64,000 bases of DNA from Exiguobacterium aurantiacum (GCF_001766415.1 NZ_MKXO01000004.1:124001-188000), one strand, 5' to 3'; positions 1-9,898 are shown, counted from the stretch's first letter. The notes: a model not told the origin generated them from the sequence alone. Translations and numbers: made by a program.

Positions 1-816
<816 letters not shown>

Positions 817-823
817 CCAAGGC

Positions 824-863
824 AGAAGGGATTGCGGGCAACCGCAATCCCTTCTCTTTTTTT
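824..863 (+). terminator. Rho-independent terminator after trxB
   Basis: A perfect 14-bp stem (824-837 with 842-855) closed by a GCAA tetraloop and followed by a run of T. It separates trxB from rapZ. Confidence 0.93.
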
Positions 864-940
864 CGGGCGTTCGTTATACTGAGGATAAAAGAGAGCCGAA
901 CACACGGCTCGGTTGTCAAATTTAAGGGGGCGTCAGCGAC

Positions 941-1813
941 ATGGAAGACTTTAAAGGATTAGAAGAATTGATCATCATCAGCGGGATGAGCGGGGCCGGT
1001 AAATCGGTCGCGATGAATAGCTTTGAGGACCTCGGCTATTTTTGCGTCGATAACTTGCCGCCGGTACTGTTGCCGCAGCTGATCGATGTCATCAGTTCGG
1101 TCCGTCCGAAGATCGCGGTCGCGATCGACACGCGCACGCCGGACTTCATCGATAGCTTGTTCATCGTCATCGATGATCTCGAACAAAAGAACGTGCACCC
1201 GCATCTGCTCTATCTCGACACACGGGACGACGTGCTCGTCCGTCGTTATAAAGAGACGCGCCGGTCGCATCCGCTCGCCCCGGAAGACGCACCGCTCGTC
1301 GGCATCAAGATGGAGCGCTCGCTGCTCGAAGGGTTCCGTGACCGGGCCCACACGCTCTACGATACGAGCGACTTGAAGCCGCAAATGCTCAAAGACCGGA
1401 TCTTGCTCCAGTTCAACGAGGAACGGATCCCGTTCACCGTCAACTTCATGTCGTTCGGCTTTAAGCACGGCGTGCCGCTCGACATCGACTTGTTGTTCGA
1501 CGTCCGCTTCATCACGAACCCGTTCTACATCCCGGAGCTAAGGCCGCTCACCGGGCAGACGGAAGCAGTCCAGACCTACGTCATGTCGCATCCTGAGGCG
1601 CGGGCGTTCTATAAAAAAGTGATCGACATGCTCGAGTTCCTGTTGCCGCAATATAAGCGGGAAGGGAAAGCGCAAGTCGTCGTCGCTTTCGGTTGCACGG
1701 GCGGGAAACACCGCTCGATCACGTTCGCTGAAAAAGTATCGGCCCATTTCGCCGAGCGCTACAACGTCAAGACCGTCCATCGCGACCTCGTCCACGCGAC
1801 GAAGGAGAAGTGA
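941..1813 (+). CDS. rapZ: RNase adapter protein RapZ (YvcJ family nucleotide-binding protein)
   Basis: P-loop protein of the RapZ/YvcJ family, 290 residues, which is normal length. The Walker A motif GMSGAGKS is at residues 15-22, and the conserved C-terminal signature [12 protein letters not shown] is present. In enterobacteria RapZ controls GlmZ decay. In Bacillus YvcJ binds and hydrolyses nucleotides and affects competence, so its role here is likely the Bacillus one. The start ATG has an AAGGGGG ribosome site 10 bases upstream. It is transcribed with yvcK and whiA; the gap to yvcK is one base. Confidence 0.95.
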   Translation: MEDFKGLEELIIISGMSGAGKSVAMNSFEDLGYFCVDNLPPVLLPQLIDVISSVRPKIAVAIDTRTPDFIDSLFIVIDDLEQKNVHPHLLYLDTRDDVLVRRYKETRRSHPLAPEDAPLVGIKMERSLLEGFRDRAHTLYDTSDLKPQMLKDRILLQFNEERIPFTVNFMSFGFKHGVPLDIDLLFDVRFITNPFYIPELRPLTGQTEAVQTYVMSHPEARAFYKKVIDMLEFLLPQYKREGKAQVVVAFGCTGGKHRSITFAEKVSAHFAERYNVKTVHRDLVHATKEK

Positions 1814-1814
1814 G

Positions 1815-2810
1815 ATGAGACGCGAGAGAAAAGTTGTCGCCATCGGTGGCGGGACGGGGCTATCGACGCTCGTCCGTGGTCTCAAGCATTATCCGCTCGC
1901 GATCACGGCGATTGTCACGGTCGGGGATGACGGCGGCAGCTCGGGACGGCTCCGCGACGAGTTCCATATGCTCCCGCCCGGGGATATCCGTAACGTCATC
2001 TTGGCGTTGTCTGAAGTCGAGCCGCTCATGGACCGCATCTTACAGTATCGGTTCGACAGCGGCTACGGGCTCGAAGGTCATTCACTCGGCAACTTGATGT
2101 TGACGGCGGCGACACATATTTGTGAAGGGTCGTTCGTCAAAGCGATCAACGTGCTGTCGCAGCTGTTGAACGCCCAAGGGAAGGTCTTGCCGGTCACGGA
2201 GACGCTCATGACGCTCGCCGCTGAATTTGAGGACGGGACGATCGTCAAAGGCGAATCAAAGATCCCGCTCGTCGGAAAAGCGATCAAGCGCCTATTCTTG
2301 CTAGAAGAAGGCATCAAAGCAGCACCGGGTGTCGTCGAAGCGATTGAACAGGCGGACGTGATCGTCCTTGGTCCGGGAAGCCTGTATACGAGCATCATTC
2401 CGAACTTGTTGATCCCGGAAGTGCGCGACGCCATCGTCCGGGCCGGCGTCCCGATCGTCTATATTTGTAACGTCATGACGCAACCGGGTGAGACGCAAGG
2501 CTACGACGCGATGCGGCATTTGAAGTCGGTCGAGGCGTACCTCGGGAAGTCGACGGTCGATACGATCGTCGTCAACAACGAACCGATTGAAGATATTTAT
2601 TTAGAGCGCTACCTCGAAGACGGATCGGAAGAAGTCCGGTTCGATCGGAAGAAGCTCCGCAACTATGGCACGAACGTGCTCGCCGGGGACATCGTCGACT
2701 ATAACCGTGACTATATCCGTCACGATTCGGATGCGATTGCCGGGCTCGTCATGCAACGCGTGCTGCGGATCAAGAAACCACGCTCGTACCAGGAGCTTGA
2801 ACTGAAATAG
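1815..2810 (+). CDS. yvcK: Gluconeogenesis factor YvcK (CofD-like family)
   Basis: 331-residue CofD/YvcK family protein with the N-terminal glycine-rich motif [10 protein letters not shown] and the DDGGSSGR signature. In Bacillus YvcK binds UDP-sugars and is needed for growth on gluconeogenic carbon and for normal cell shape and envelope synthesis. It starts one base after the rapZ stop, with a GAAGGAGAAG site inside the end of rapZ, which indicates translational coupling. No anomaly seen. Confidence 0.95.
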   Translation: MRRERKVVAIGGGTGLSTLVRGLKHYPLAITAIVTVGDDGGSSGRLRDEFHMLPPGDIRNVILALSEVEPLMDRILQYRFDSGYGLEGHSLGNLMLTAATHICEGSFVKAINVLSQLLNAQGKVLPVTETLMTLAAEFEDGTIVKGESKIPLVGKAIKRLFLLEEGIKAAPGVVEAIEQADVIVLGPGSLYTSIIPNLLIPEVRDAIVRAGVPIVYICNVMTQPGETQGYDAMRHLKSVEAYLGKSTVDTIVVNNEPIEDIYLERYLEDGSEEVRFDRKKLRNYGTNVLAGDIVDYNRDYIRHDSDAIAGLVMQRVLRIKKPRSYQELELK

Positions 2811-2835
2811 CAGGAATGGAAAGGAGGGGACCGAG

Positions 2836-3789
2836 ATGAGCTTTGCCTCAGAAGTGAAAAAAGAACTGACGCAACTCGACGTCAACGATGCCGAGGCGAA
2901 AGCAGAATTGTCCGCGCTCGTCCGCATGAACGGTGTCATCTCGCTCGCTTTAGGACGGGGGATGACGCTTGACGTCTCGACCGAGAACGCCGCGATCGCG
3001 CGCCGCATCTACTCCCTCATGAAACGTCTGTACGACCATCACTTGGATCTGTTCGTCCGGAAGAAAATGCGGTTGAAGAAGAACAACGTCTACATCGTCC
3101 GTGTCTCGCAACGCGCCGAGACGATGCTCCGTGACCTAGAGATCCTCGGGGAGAACTATGAGATGATCCGGACACTCAACTCGGATATGACGCGCAACCA
3201 GAACCTGGCCCGCGCTTACTTGCGTGGTGCGTTCCTCGCCGGGGGATCGATCAACCATCCGAAGACGTCGTCGTATCATCTAGAGGTGTACAGTCTGTAT
3301 GAGAACCATAACCAGGCGCTCCGTGACCTCGCCAACCGCTTCGGCTTGAACGCGAAGACGCTCGAGCGGAAAAAAGGGCATATCCTCTACATCAAAGAGA
3401 GCGAGAAGATCTCCGACTTCCTTAAACTGATCGGGGCGACGCGCGGCATGCTCGATTTTGAGGACGCCCGCATCATCAAAGACATGCGCAACTCGGTCAA
3501 CCGGCTCGTCAACTGTGAGACGGCGAACTTGAACAAGACGGTCGGGGCGGCGCTCCGGCAAGTCGAGAATATCAAGTATCTCGAACGGACGGTCGGGCTT
3601 GAAGTTTTACCGGTCAAGCTCCGCGAGATCGCCGAGCTTCGGGTCACCCATCAAGACGTGTCGCTCCAAGAACTCGGGGAGATGCTCGAGACGGGACCGA
3701 TCTCGAAGTCGGGCATCAACCACCGGCTTCGCAAAATCGACCAGATTGCGGAGAAAGTTCGCAGCGGCGAAGAAATCGGGTCATCCTGA
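2836..3789 (+). CDS. whiA: DNA-binding protein WhiA
   Basis: 317-residue WhiA: an N-terminal domain related to LAGLIDADG homing endonucleases followed by a C-terminal helix-turn-helix (around residues 270-305, motif [20 protein letters not shown]). In Firmicutes it influences cell division and chromosome segregation; in actinomycetes it controls sporulation septation. The ribosome site AAGGAGGGG precedes the ATG. It is the last gene of the rapZ-yvcK-whiA cluster. In Bacillus the next gene is crh; here that position holds an unrelated small gene. Confidence 0.95.
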   Translation: MSFASEVKKELTQLDVNDAEAKAELSALVRMNGVISLALGRGMTLDVSTENAAIARRIYSLMKRLYDHHLDLFVRKKMRLKKNNVYIVRVSQRAETMLRDLEILGENYEMIRTLNSDMTRNQNLARAYLRGAFLAGGSINHPKTSSYHLEVYSLYENHNQALRDLANRFGLNAKTLERKKGHILYIKESEKISDFLKLIGATRGMLDFEDARIIKDMRNSVNRLVNCETANLNKTVGAALRQVENIKYLERTVGLEVLPVKLREIAELRVTHQDVSLQELGEMLETGPISKSGINHRLRKIDQIAEKVRSGEEIGSS

Positions 3790-3795
3790 CACCGG

Positions 3796-3824
3796 TTGCG
3801 CCAAAAGCATTCTTCCTATATAAT
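3796..3824 (+). promoter_or_regulatory. Sigma-A promoter for the small gene after whiA
   Basis: TTGCGC, a 17-base spacer and TATAAT, placed about 50 bases before the next start codon. This suggests the small gene has its own transcript. Confidence 0.65.
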
Positions 3825-3875
3825 TAGCAATTGTGTATAGGAATTTGAAATGTAAACTAAAGGAGCTTCAACATT

Positions 3876-4112
3876 ATGTCGAATGCAAAGAAAAGACTCT
3901 CGCTCACGATTGACGCTGAGCTAGACCGGGTCATCACGGACCGGGCCAAAGAAATCGGGATTCCGAAAAGTGCGCTCGTGACATTCGCGACAAGCCTCTT
4001 CCTCAACCAGTTGCGTGCTGAAGAGATGTTGTCGGGTGATACGAACGCGATTTACCAAGTTATCCGTAAAGACTATGAACTGCTCACGAGCGTTGATAAT
4101 TTAAGCAAATGA
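3876..4112 (+). CDS. Small ribbon-helix-helix-like protein
   Basis: 78 residues. The N-terminal half has the pattern of a ribbon-helix-helix DNA-binding fold: a basic beta-strand (KKRLSLTID), then a helix, a turn at GIPKS and a second hydrophobic helix. The C-terminal half is acidic and unassigned. An AAAGGAG site precedes the ATG. It has its own promoter and a hairpin terminator, so it is monocistronic. It occupies the slot where crh sits in Bacillus but is not Crh, since the HPr fold and the Ser46 region are absent. The regulatory target is unknown. Confidence 0.8.
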   Translation: MSNAKKRLSLTIDAELDRVITDRAKEIGIPKSALVTFATSLFLNQLRAEEMLSGDTNAIYQVIRKDYELLTSVDNLSK

Positions 4113-4115
4113 GAA

Positions 4116-4143
4116 AAGGGCTGACCGCGGTCAGCCTTTTTTG
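4116..4143 (+). terminator. Rho-independent terminator
   Basis: A 10-bp GGCTGACC-type stem with a two-base loop followed by a T run, directly after the ribbon-helix-helix-like gene. Confidence 0.88.
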
Positions 4144-4205
4144 GTTGCATCCGTCACAGAAATTTGGAATAGTGGAGTTACTGAATTGGAATGGAGGTCG
4201 ATCCT

Positions 4206-4730
4206 ATGGGACAAGCGAGCCAACTCTTGCTCATTTTATTATTACAATTACTATTTGTACCGGTGCTCACGCTTCGGACGATCATGCTCGTCAAAGGGAA
4301 AACGGTGATTGCGGCCATGTTCGGGACGCTCGAGACGCTCATCTACATCTTCGCGCTCGGTATCGTCTTTCAAGATTTGACGACGCTCGGGATGATCGTG
4401 TATGCGGTCGGGTTCGGGCTCGGTATTCTTCTCGGCGGTTTCGTCGAGCGGAAACTTGCGATCGGCTACAACATGATCCAAGTCCACACGCAAGAGTTTC
4501 CGGCTGAGCTCATTCAAAAGATGCGCGACAGCGGATACGGTGTGACGCACTATCAAGGCCAAGGCCGTGATGGAACGCGTTATCGTCTTGATGTCTTGGC
4601 GGCTCGGACGCGGATGAAAGAATTGCGCCGACTGGTCGAGGAGTATGAACCGAAGGCGTTCCTCGTCGCGTTCGACCCGGTCGATTTCAAAGGTGGATAT
4701 ATGTTGAAAGGGCTACGACGCCCGAAATGA
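4206..4730 (+). CDS. UPF0316 family membrane protein (YebE-like, DUF2179 domain)
   Basis: 174 residues. Three hydrophobic segments occupy residues 5-95, and the soluble C-terminus resembles the DUF2179 domain (IQVHTQEFPAELIQKMRD, and a DVLAARTRMKELRRLV stretch). This is the UPF0316 architecture of Bacillus YebE, whose function is unknown. An upstream in-frame ATG at 4191 overlaps the ribosome site, so the ATG at 4206, seven to nine bases after GGAGG, is preferred. It is followed by its own terminator. Confidence 0.85.
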   Translation: MGQASQLLLILLLQLLFVPVLTLRTIMLVKGKTVIAAMFGTLETLIYIFALGIVFQDLTTLGMIVYAVGFGLGILLGGFVERKLAIGYNMIQVHTQEFPAELIQKMRDSGYGVTHYQGQGRDGTRYRLDVLAARTRMKELRRLVEEYEPKAFLVAFDPVDFKGGYMLKGLRRPK

Positions 4731-4732
4731 AC

Positions 4733-4762
4733 GGAAGACTCACGAAAGTGGGTCCTTTTTTG
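4733..4762 (+). terminator. Rho-independent terminator
   Basis: Stem GACTCAC / GTGGGTC with a GAAA loop followed by six T. Confidence 0.85.
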
Positions 4763-4799
4763 TGGAGTGGGGAATAGACAGGGAAAGGAGATGAGTGCG

Positions 4800-5231
4800 T
4801 TGAAGCGAAAAGGGCGATGGGTGTTAGTGATCGGGTTACTGGTAGTCGGGGGAGGATTGCTCGCGATGTCCCTTTGGAAAGCAGAATCGTCGCTGCGCCC
4901 GCCACTGCCGACGGTCCGGGTCGGTTCGGTGACCGCCGAAGTGAGACAGTCGACGTTTTGTTGGTCCGATCAGGGACAAGGGGTATGTGAAGACCACGGG
5001 TTACCGGTAGCGGACGACCTGCAGCTCGTCCCGGTCAAACCAGGTGCTGAAATCGACGTGACGTTCCACGCCGAGCCGTCGAACTTTTCATTCAATCAGA
5101 TTGTCGACGGGGAACTCGTCCCGTCCGAGCAAGTCGTTCCCGATGAACCGGGCGTCTATTTGTTCGAGACGGGCGGGGACTGGGCACAAGGCGACAGCCG
5201 TTACGTGTTCGGCGTCAAGGTCGAAGAGTAA
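4800..5231 (+). CDS. Membrane-anchored extracytoplasmic protein, function unknown
   Basis: About 143 residues. A short basic N-terminus is followed by one hydrophobic segment (VLVIGLLVVGGGLLAMSLW) that acts as a signal anchor, then an extracellular domain of about 110 residues rich in beta-strand-like sequence and containing CWSDQGQGVC. The start is probably TTG at 4800, nine bases after AAGGAG; an ATG at 4791 directly abuts that site and is too close. No family recognised. It lies between two terminators, so it is likely transcribed alone. Confidence 0.7.
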   Translation: MKRKGRWVLVIGLLVVGGGLLAMSLWKAESSLRPPLPTVRVGSVTAEVRQSTFCWSDQGQGVCEDHGLPVADDLQLVPVKPGAEIDVTFHAEPSNFSFNQIVDGELVPSEQVVPDEPGVYLFETGGDWAQGDSRYVFGVKVEE

Positions 5232-5237
5232 ATAAAA

Positions 5238-5265
5238 AACCCATTCTCCGCTGAGAATGGGTTTT
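5238..5265. terminator. Bidirectional terminator between convergent genes
   Basis: Stem AACCCATTCTC / GAGAATGGGTT with a CGCT loop, with A run on one side and T run on the other. It serves the anchored protein (plus) and clpP (minus). Confidence 0.9.
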
Positions 5266-5269
5266 CGTG

Positions 5270-5845
5270 TTAACGTGTCATGACTTTATCGATGAGACCG
5301 TAGTTGCTCGCCTCTTCAGCTGACATGAAGTAGTCGCGCTCTGTGTCGCGCTCGATGACTTCAAGCGGCTGTCCTGTGTTGTCGGACATGATTTGGTTCA
5401 ACTTCTCACGCATCTTGATGATCCGTTCAGCGTGGATTTTAATGTCCGACGCTTGACCTTGTGTTCCGCCGAGCGGTTGGTGGATCATGATCTCCGCGTT
5501 TGGAAGCGCGAAGCGTTTACCTTTTTCACCGGCTTGGAGCAAGAAGGCACCCATCGATGCGGCCATTCCGATACAGATTGTCGATACGTTCGGCTTGATG
5601 AAGTTCATCGTGTCGTAGATCGCCATTCCGGAAGTGATCGAGCCACCCGGGCTGTTGATGTAGAGTGAGATGTCCTTATCTGGGTCCTCAGCTGCAAGGA
5701 AAAGAAGCTGGGCGACGATCGAGTTGGCGACGTTGTCGTCGATCGCGCTTCCGAGAAGGATGATCCGGTCTTTAAGCAAGCGTGAGTAAATGTCGTACGC
5801 GCGTTCCCCGCGACCTGTTTGTTCGATAACTGTTGGAATTAACAT
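5270..5845 (-). CDS. clpP: ATP-dependent Clp protease proteolytic subunit ClpP
   Basis: 191-residue serine peptidase that forms the tetradecameric core used by ClpX/ClpC. The catalytic triad is visible: Ser97 in GMAASMGAF, His122 in IMIHQPLGG and Asp171 in DTERDYF. The start at 5845 (MLIPTVIEQ) follows AAGGAGG. A longer reading frame to 5899 exists, but it would run through the promoter. A CtsR-type operator overlaps the promoter -35, consistent with heat-shock control. Monocistronic. Confidence 0.96.
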   Translation of the reverse strand: MLIPTVIEQTGRGERAYDIYSRLLKDRIILLGSAIDDNVANSIVAQLLFLAAEDPDKDISLYINSPGGSITSGMAIYDTMNFIKPNVSTICIGMAASMGAFLLQAGEKGKRFALPNAEIMIHQPLGGTQGQASDIKIHAERIIKMREKLNQIMSDNTGQPLEVIERDTERDYFMSAEEASNYGLIDKVMTR

Positions 5846-5879
5846 TGAATTTGCCTCCTTGTATGTATCGTGTAAACCT

Positions 5880-5909
5880 ATCATAACCGCTATAGTCAAT
5901 GTTGGTCAA
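5880..5909 (-). promoter_or_regulatory. clpP promoter
   Basis: On the minus strand TTGACC (5904-5909), an 18-base spacer and TATGAT (5880-5885), about 35 bases upstream of the clpP start. Confidence 0.7.
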
Positions 5910-5910
5910 A
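5894..5910. promoter_or_regulatory. CtsR operator
   Basis: AGTCAATGTTGGTCAAA closely fits the CtsR heptad repeat RGTCAAANANRGTCAAA and covers the clpP -35. It implies class III heat-shock control by CtsR. CtsR itself is not in this window. Confidence 0.75.
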
Positions 5911-5961
5911 CGATAGTCTTTGTTTCTCACATATTCCACCGTTCGGCCAATTATAAACGAC

Positions 5962-5993
5962 AAAAGAGGCCAGGCATCTGCCTGACCTCTTGA
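5962..5993 (-). terminator. Terminator after tRNA-Arg
   Basis: On the minus strand AAGAGGTCAGGCA / TGCCTGGCCTCTTTT forms a stem followed by T, just downstream of the tRNA. Confidence 0.85.
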
Positions 5994-5998
5994 TTTGA

Positions 5999-6071
5999 TA
6001 CACCCGGAGAGATTTGAACTCCCGACACCTGGCACCGGAAACCAGTGCTCTATCCCCTGAGCTACGGGTGC
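5999..6071 (-). tRNA. tRNA-Arg (anticodon CCG)
   Basis: 73-nt cloverleaf. Acceptor GCACCCG pairs with CGGGTGT, the D arm is GCTC..GAGC, the anticodon stem CTGGT/GCCAG carries loop TTCCGGT (anticodon CCG), and the T arm is GGGAG-TTCAAAT-CTCTC. The discriminator is A. CCA is not encoded (TCA follows), so it must be added by the nucleotidyltransferase. Confidence 0.95.
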
Positions 6072-6195
6072 ATGTTCTCTGACACGATTTATTATACAAT
6101 TGTTTTTTTGAAAAAGCAATCCTGTTGTTATGTCTTTTTTTGCAAGCGCGTTCGGCGACCATTCGTTACAATTAGAAGTGAGAGGGGTGTGACCG

Positions 6196-7335
6196 ATGCA
6201 ACGGCAAGAACAGCAACAACTGCAGAAGCTTCAGCTGACACAAGACATGGTCCGGCGTCTGCCGGTTCTTGAGGCGGACCGGGTCGCGCTCGAGTGGCAG
6301 CTCGCCCGGTTGGCTAAACGAAACGCGCACGTCACAACGGGCGGTACGGTCGAATGGATTGCGGACGCGGCGGGCGGTTTTGAAGCACGGCTATTTGAAC
6401 AGATTGACGAAGGAAGCGGGACCGGGGCCCAAAAGCAGCTTCAAAAACAACTCGTCATGGCGCTCGACCATCGCGGGCTACTGCCGGAGACCGATGCCGT
6501 CCTCGCGAAGCGATTCGGTGTCGAGATGACGGACGTCGATTTGGCCCGGCGCGCACTGTTATTTTTAGAGCCGACCGGGATCGGTGCGATTTCAGAACAT
6601 GACTGTCAATACCGTCACGCGATCGAGCATGACGATCCACACGTGCTCGACGTGTTCGAGGCGCTTGACGCAAAGGTCGAGCATGTAGCGGACAGGCTCG
6701 GGATGACGACCGACGAATACGAGCGAATCAGCCGAATCGTCGCCACGCTCCCGAGGACACCAATATTATATGAAGAAACCGAGCATATTCTGCCCGAACT
6801 CGAGGTCGTCGTTCAAGACGGGGAACTCATCACGACGTGGTTCAGCCCGGTGATCGCCTTAGACGTCGGTTCGGACCGGGAGGCGAAGTGGTGGCAAGAG
6901 ACGCTCGCGATGCGCGCAGAGACGCTCCGCTCTGTGTGGGCCGTTATCGAGCGACGCCAGGCGGACTGGCTCCGCGGCCAACTCGTCCTGCATCCGCTCA
7001 CACGAAAAGAAGTCGCCATCGAGATCGGCAAGCATGAGTCGACGGTCGGCCGCGCGATTCAAGGCAAGTACGCCAAGACCGCGGGCGGCGTGATGGAGTG
7101 GCGTCACTTCTTCGTCCGCGCCACATACCACGGCCAAGCCCCGTTCATGATTAAACGGGCGCTCGCCGAGCTGATCCAACAAGAGACGGCGCCTTTGAGC
7201 GACCAGGCGCTCACCGATGAGCTGGCCCGGATCGGCTACACGGTGACGCGGCGGACGGTCGCGAATTATCGTGAGGCGCTAGGTTTTGGCAATTCGCGGG
7301 AGCGGGAAAGACAGTTATGGAAAGGGGAGACATGA
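6196..7335 (+). CDS. rpoN: RNA polymerase sigma-54 factor
   Basis: 379 residues. It has the glutamine-rich activator region I at the N-terminus (residues 1-40), a core-binding region, a helix-turn-helix around residues 273-300 (LTRKEVAIEIGKHESTVGRAI) and the RpoN box near the C-terminus (VTRRTVANYRE). In Bacillus the orthologue SigL drives amino-acid, acetoin and levanase genes through AAA+ activators. It is somewhat shorter than the usual 430-480 residues, mainly in the linker after region I. The start ATG follows AGAGGGGTG. No enhancer-binding protein gene lies in the window. It runs into the glutaredoxin-like gene without overlap. Confidence 0.93.
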   Translation: MQRQEQQQLQKLQLTQDMVRRLPVLEADRVALEWQLARLAKRNAHVTTGGTVEWIADAAGGFEARLFEQIDEGSGTGAQKQLQKQLVMALDHRGLLPETDAVLAKRFGVEMTDVDLARRALLFLEPTGIGAISEHDCQYRHAIEHDDPHVLDVFEALDAKVEHVADRLGMTTDEYERISRIVATLPRTPILYEETEHILPELEVVVQDGELITTWFSPVIALDVGSDREAKWWQETLAMRAETLRSVWAVIERRQADWLRGQLVLHPLTRKEVAIEIGKHESTVGRAIQGKYAKTAGGVMEWRHFFVRATYHGQAPFMIKRALAELIQQETAPLSDQALTDELARIGYTVTRRTVANYREALGFGNSRERERQLWKGET

Positions 7336-7336
7336 C

Positions 7337-7594
7337 ATGGTACTGACGTTATATCGCCGGGAGAACTGCTCGCTTTGTGAGGAGGCGCTCGTCATGCTCG
7401 AATGGCTACAGGAAGATTATCCGTTCGAGCTCGAGCAAATCGACATCACGGGCGACGCGTTGCTTGAAGAAAAATATTTATTTGAGATTCCCGTCGTTGT
7501 ACATGAAGGAACCCTTATCAGTCAAGGGCGATACGATGATGAGAAAGTTGAAGAATTTGTTAAGTATACGCTTACATCGAAAAAAAACGTTTGA
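7337..7594 (+). CDS. Glutaredoxin-like thiol-disulfide protein
   Basis: About 85 residues with a thioredoxin fold signature: YRRENCSLCEEA gives a CxxC (CSLC) active site near the N-terminus, and the conserved cis-proline region is EIPVVV. Members of this small glutaredoxin family precede cggR in several Bacillales. The ATG at 7337 follows AAGGGGAG and starts one base after the rpoN stop region; longer starts would overlap rpoN. The electron donor and target are unknown. Confidence 0.88.
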   Translation: MVLTLYRRENCSLCEEALVMLEWLQEDYPFELEQIDITGDALLEEKYLFEIPVVVHEGTLISQGRYDDEKVEEFVKYTLTSKKNV

Positions 7595-7599
7595 AGGGG

Positions 7600-7628
7600 T
7601 TGCCAGACGGTAAGGTGATTGGTAAGAT
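7600..7628 (+). promoter_or_regulatory. Promoter of the cggR-glycolysis operon
   Basis: TTGCCA, a 17-base spacer and TAAGAT. The expected start site is near 7635, just before the CggR operator. Confidence 0.75.
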
Positions 7629-7641
7629 GAACTCGTAGCGG

Positions 7642-7678
7642 TGGGACGTAAAAATAAAAGTGGGACAATTTTTGTCCA
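7642..7678. promoter_or_regulatory. CggR operator
   Basis: Two tandem half-operators: GGGAC with an imperfect partner, then GGGAC-N7-GTCC. The spacing and GGGAC cores match the known Bacillus CggR operator, which lies directly downstream of the cggR promoter. Fructose-1,6-bisphosphate is the known inducer. Confidence 0.85.
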
Positions 7679-7703
7679 CACTTTAAGTCGAGGGGGAATG
7701 AGC

Positions 7704-8732
7704 ATGATCCAGCAACTGATTCAAGTTCAGAAGCAAATCGTCCCTGACCTGCTCGACACGCTCCGACATCGTTATGACATCTTACATTATGTCCGGCTCA
7801 TGCAGCCAATCGGCCGCCGGACGTTGGCCACAAGCCTCGGGCTGACGGAACGAATCTTAAGACGAGAAGTCGACTTTTTGAAAGACCAAGGTCTTCTCAC
7901 AGTCGCGACCCAAGGGATCTCACTTACAGAATCGGGCCGAAACGTTCTCAGAGACTTGCACGAGGTCATGGGAGAAATCCTAGGGATTTCACAAATCGCA
8001 CGAGTTCTCGAGCAAAAACTAGGCGTTCGCCAAGTCGTCATCGTACCGGGAGATTCGGACGAGACGTTCTGGGTCCAGCGAGATATCGGTCGGGCCGCCG
8101 TCACGCAGCTAAAAGCGCGACTGGCACCTGACGACAATATCATCGCGGTCACAGGCGGGACGACGATGGCATCGGTTGCGGCAATGATGTCGCCCGATAA
8201 AAAAGAACGACCGATGCATTTCGTGCCGGCACGCGGCGGGCTCGGCGAAACGCTCGAGTTACAGGCGAACACCGTCTGTTCTCGGATGGCGGACCGGGCC
8301 CACGCCGACTATCATTTACTCCACATTCCGGATGAGGTTTCACAAAAGACGTTTGAACGGATGGTGGAGGAACCAAGCATAAAAAATGTGCTGGAAATGA
8401 TTAGAGCGGCTCGAATAGTGGTACATGGAATTGGTGAGGCCGAAACGATGGCAAAACGTCGTCACGCCACACCGGAGCATTTGCGGATGATCGAACGGCA
8501 CGAAGCCGTCGCCGAAGCGTTCGGATATTATTTCAACGCAGAAGGCGAAATCGTTCATCGGGTCAAGACGGTCGGCATCCAATTAGAGGAGCTCGACGAC
8601 ATGGACACCGTCATCGCCGTCGCCGGAGGAAAGTCAAAGGCACAAGCGATTGCCGCATATGCGAAACATAGGCCGAACATCATCCTCGTCACAGACGAAG
8701 GTGCGGCCACAGAATTATTAAATCGTTATTAA
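7704..8732 (+). CDS. cggR: Central glycolytic genes regulator CggR
   Basis: 342-residue SorC/DeoR-type repressor. The N-terminal winged helix-turn-helix covers residues 20-70 (PIGRRTLATSLGLTERILRREVDFLK), followed by a sugar-phosphate-binding domain with AVTGGTTMASVAAM and the C-terminal AVAGGKSKAQAI motif. It autoregulates the whole operon and is released by fructose-1,6-bisphosphate. An ATG at 7698 lies too near the GAGGGGG site, so 7704 is the likelier start. It is first in the operon, as in Bacillus. Confidence 0.94.
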   Translation: MIQQLIQVQKQIVPDLLDTLRHRYDILHYVRLMQPIGRRTLATSLGLTERILRREVDFLKDQGLLTVATQGISLTESGRNVLRDLHEVMGEILGISQIARVLEQKLGVRQVVIVPGDSDETFWVQRDIGRAAVTQLKARLAPDDNIIAVTGGTTMASVAAMMSPDKKERPMHFVPARGGLGETLELQANTVCSRMADRAHADYHLLHIPDEVSQKTFERMVEEPSIKNVLEMIRAARIVVHGIGEAETMAKRRHATPEHLRMIERHEAVAEAFGYYFNAEGEIVHRVKTVGIQLEELDDMDTVIAVAGGKSKAQAIAAYAKHRPNIILVTDEGAATELLNRY

Positions 8733-8755
8733 AGAGTTGACCCCCGTTGGCTCTT
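8732..8755 (+). other. Small hairpin in the cggR-gapA junction
   Basis: AAGAG (8732-8736) pairs with CTCTT (8751-8755) around a loop containing CCCCC, just after the cggR stop. In Bacillus a stem-loop here protects the processed, more stable gapA mRNA. The same use here is inference. Confidence 0.4.
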
Positions 8756-8792
8756 CTAATAAATAGCTTCTACCCTAAGGAGGAAATTAACT

Positions 8793-9800
8793 ATGGCAGT
8801 AAAAGTTGGTATTAACGGATTTGGACGTATTGGTCGCTTGGCATTCCGCGAGATCATCAAGAACGAAGGAGTCGAGGTTGTTGCAATCAACGACTTGACT
8901 GACACGAAGATGCTTGCTCACCTTCTCAAATATGACACGACACAAGGTCGTTTCGACGGAGAAGTTGAAGTACACGACGGTCATTTCCTCGTAAACGGCG
9001 AGAAAGTCGTTACACTTGCTAACCGCAACCCAGAAGAACTTCCATGGGGCGAGCTCGGTGTTGACATCGTCCTCGAATGTACTGGATTCTTCACAGACAA
9101 AGAAAAAGCGGAGCTTCATTTGAAAGCTGGCGCGAAAAAAGTTGTGATCTCGGCTCCGGCTACAGGTGACATGAAGACAGTTGTTTACAACACGAACCAC
9201 GAAATCCTTGACGGTTCTGAGACAGTAATCTCTGGTGCTTCTTGTACAACAAACTGCTTGGCGCCAATGGCGAAAGTTCTCCAAGATCAGTTCGGAATCA
9301 TCGAAGGTCTCATGACAACAATCCACGCTTACACTGGCGACCAAAACACACTCGACGCTCCACACCCTAAAGGTGACTTCCGTCGTGCACGTGCGGCAGC
9401 AGCGAACATCGTACCGAACACAACTGGTGCGGCTAAAGCGATCGGCCTTGTTATCCCAGAACTTCAAGGTAAACTTGACGGCGCAGCACAACGTGTACCA
9501 GTCGCAACTGGTTCATTGACTGAGCTCGTAACAGTCCTTGACAAAAAAGTTTCTGTTGACGAAATCAACGCAGCAATGAAAAAAGCAGCGAACGAGTCAT
9601 TCGGTTACACTGAAGACGAAATCGTATCTTCTGACGTCGTCGGAATCACTTACGGTTCACTCTTCGATGCGACACAAACGAAAGTCATGACAGTCGGCGA
9701 CAAGCAACTCGTTAAAACAGTTGCATGGTACGACAACGAAATGTCATACACTGCACAATTGGTTCGCACACTCAAGCACTTTGCTGAAATCGCGAAGTAA
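8793..9800 (+). CDS. gapA: Glyceraldehyde-3-phosphate dehydrogenase (NAD-type)
   Basis: 335 residues, full length. The N-terminal Rossmann motif is [14 protein letters not shown], the catalytic cysteine lies in [11 protein letters not shown]-type sequence (here [11 protein letters not shown]), and the C-terminal NAD/catalytic-domain motif WYDNEMSY is intact. It oxidises glyceraldehyde-3-phosphate to 1,3-bisphosphoglycerate. The ribosome site AAGGAGG is optimal and codon use is visibly more biased than in flanking genes, as expected for high expression. A hairpin follows before pgk. Confidence 0.98.
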   Translation: MAVKVGINGFGRIGRLAFREIIKNEGVEVVAINDLTDTKMLAHLLKYDTTQGRFDGEVEVHDGHFLVNGEKVVTLANRNPEELPWGELGVDIVLECTGFFTDKEKAELHLKAGAKKVVISAPATGDMKTVVYNTNHEILDGSETVISGASCTTNCLAPMAKVLQDQFGIIEGLMTTIHAYTGDQNTLDAPHPKGDFRRARAAAANIVPNTTGAAKAIGLVIPELQGKLDGAAQRVPVATGSLTELVTVLDKKVSVDEINAAMKKAANESFGYTEDEIVSSDVVGITYGSLFDATQTKVMTVGDKQLVKTVAWYDNEMSYTAQLVRTLKHFAEIAK

Positions 9801-9821
9801 GTTCGTGAACTAAATAGAACC

Positions 9822-9861
9822 AAATAGGAGCGGAAACAAGAGATTGTTCTCCGCTCTATTT
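9822..9861 (+). terminator. Hairpin between gapA and pgk (partial terminator)
   Basis: A long stem, AAATAGGAGCGGA with TCCGCTCTATTT, with an inner AACAA/TTGTT extension. Only a few T follow, so read-through to pgk is likely. It could also set mRNA processing or stability. Confidence 0.7.
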
Positions 9862-9898
9862 ATGAAATTTAAACGCACGACATATGGAGGCGAAGTTT

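Noticed and set aside
4767-4799. GTG start at 4767 or ATG at 4791 for the small anchored protein
   Set aside because: The AAGGAG site ends at 4790, leaving no spacing for the ATG and placing the GTG upstream of it; TTG at 4800 has normal spacing.
8787-9491. 234-codon minus-strand frame in gapA
   Set aside because: Antisense to gapA; cysteine- and valine-rich translation characteristic of shadow frames.
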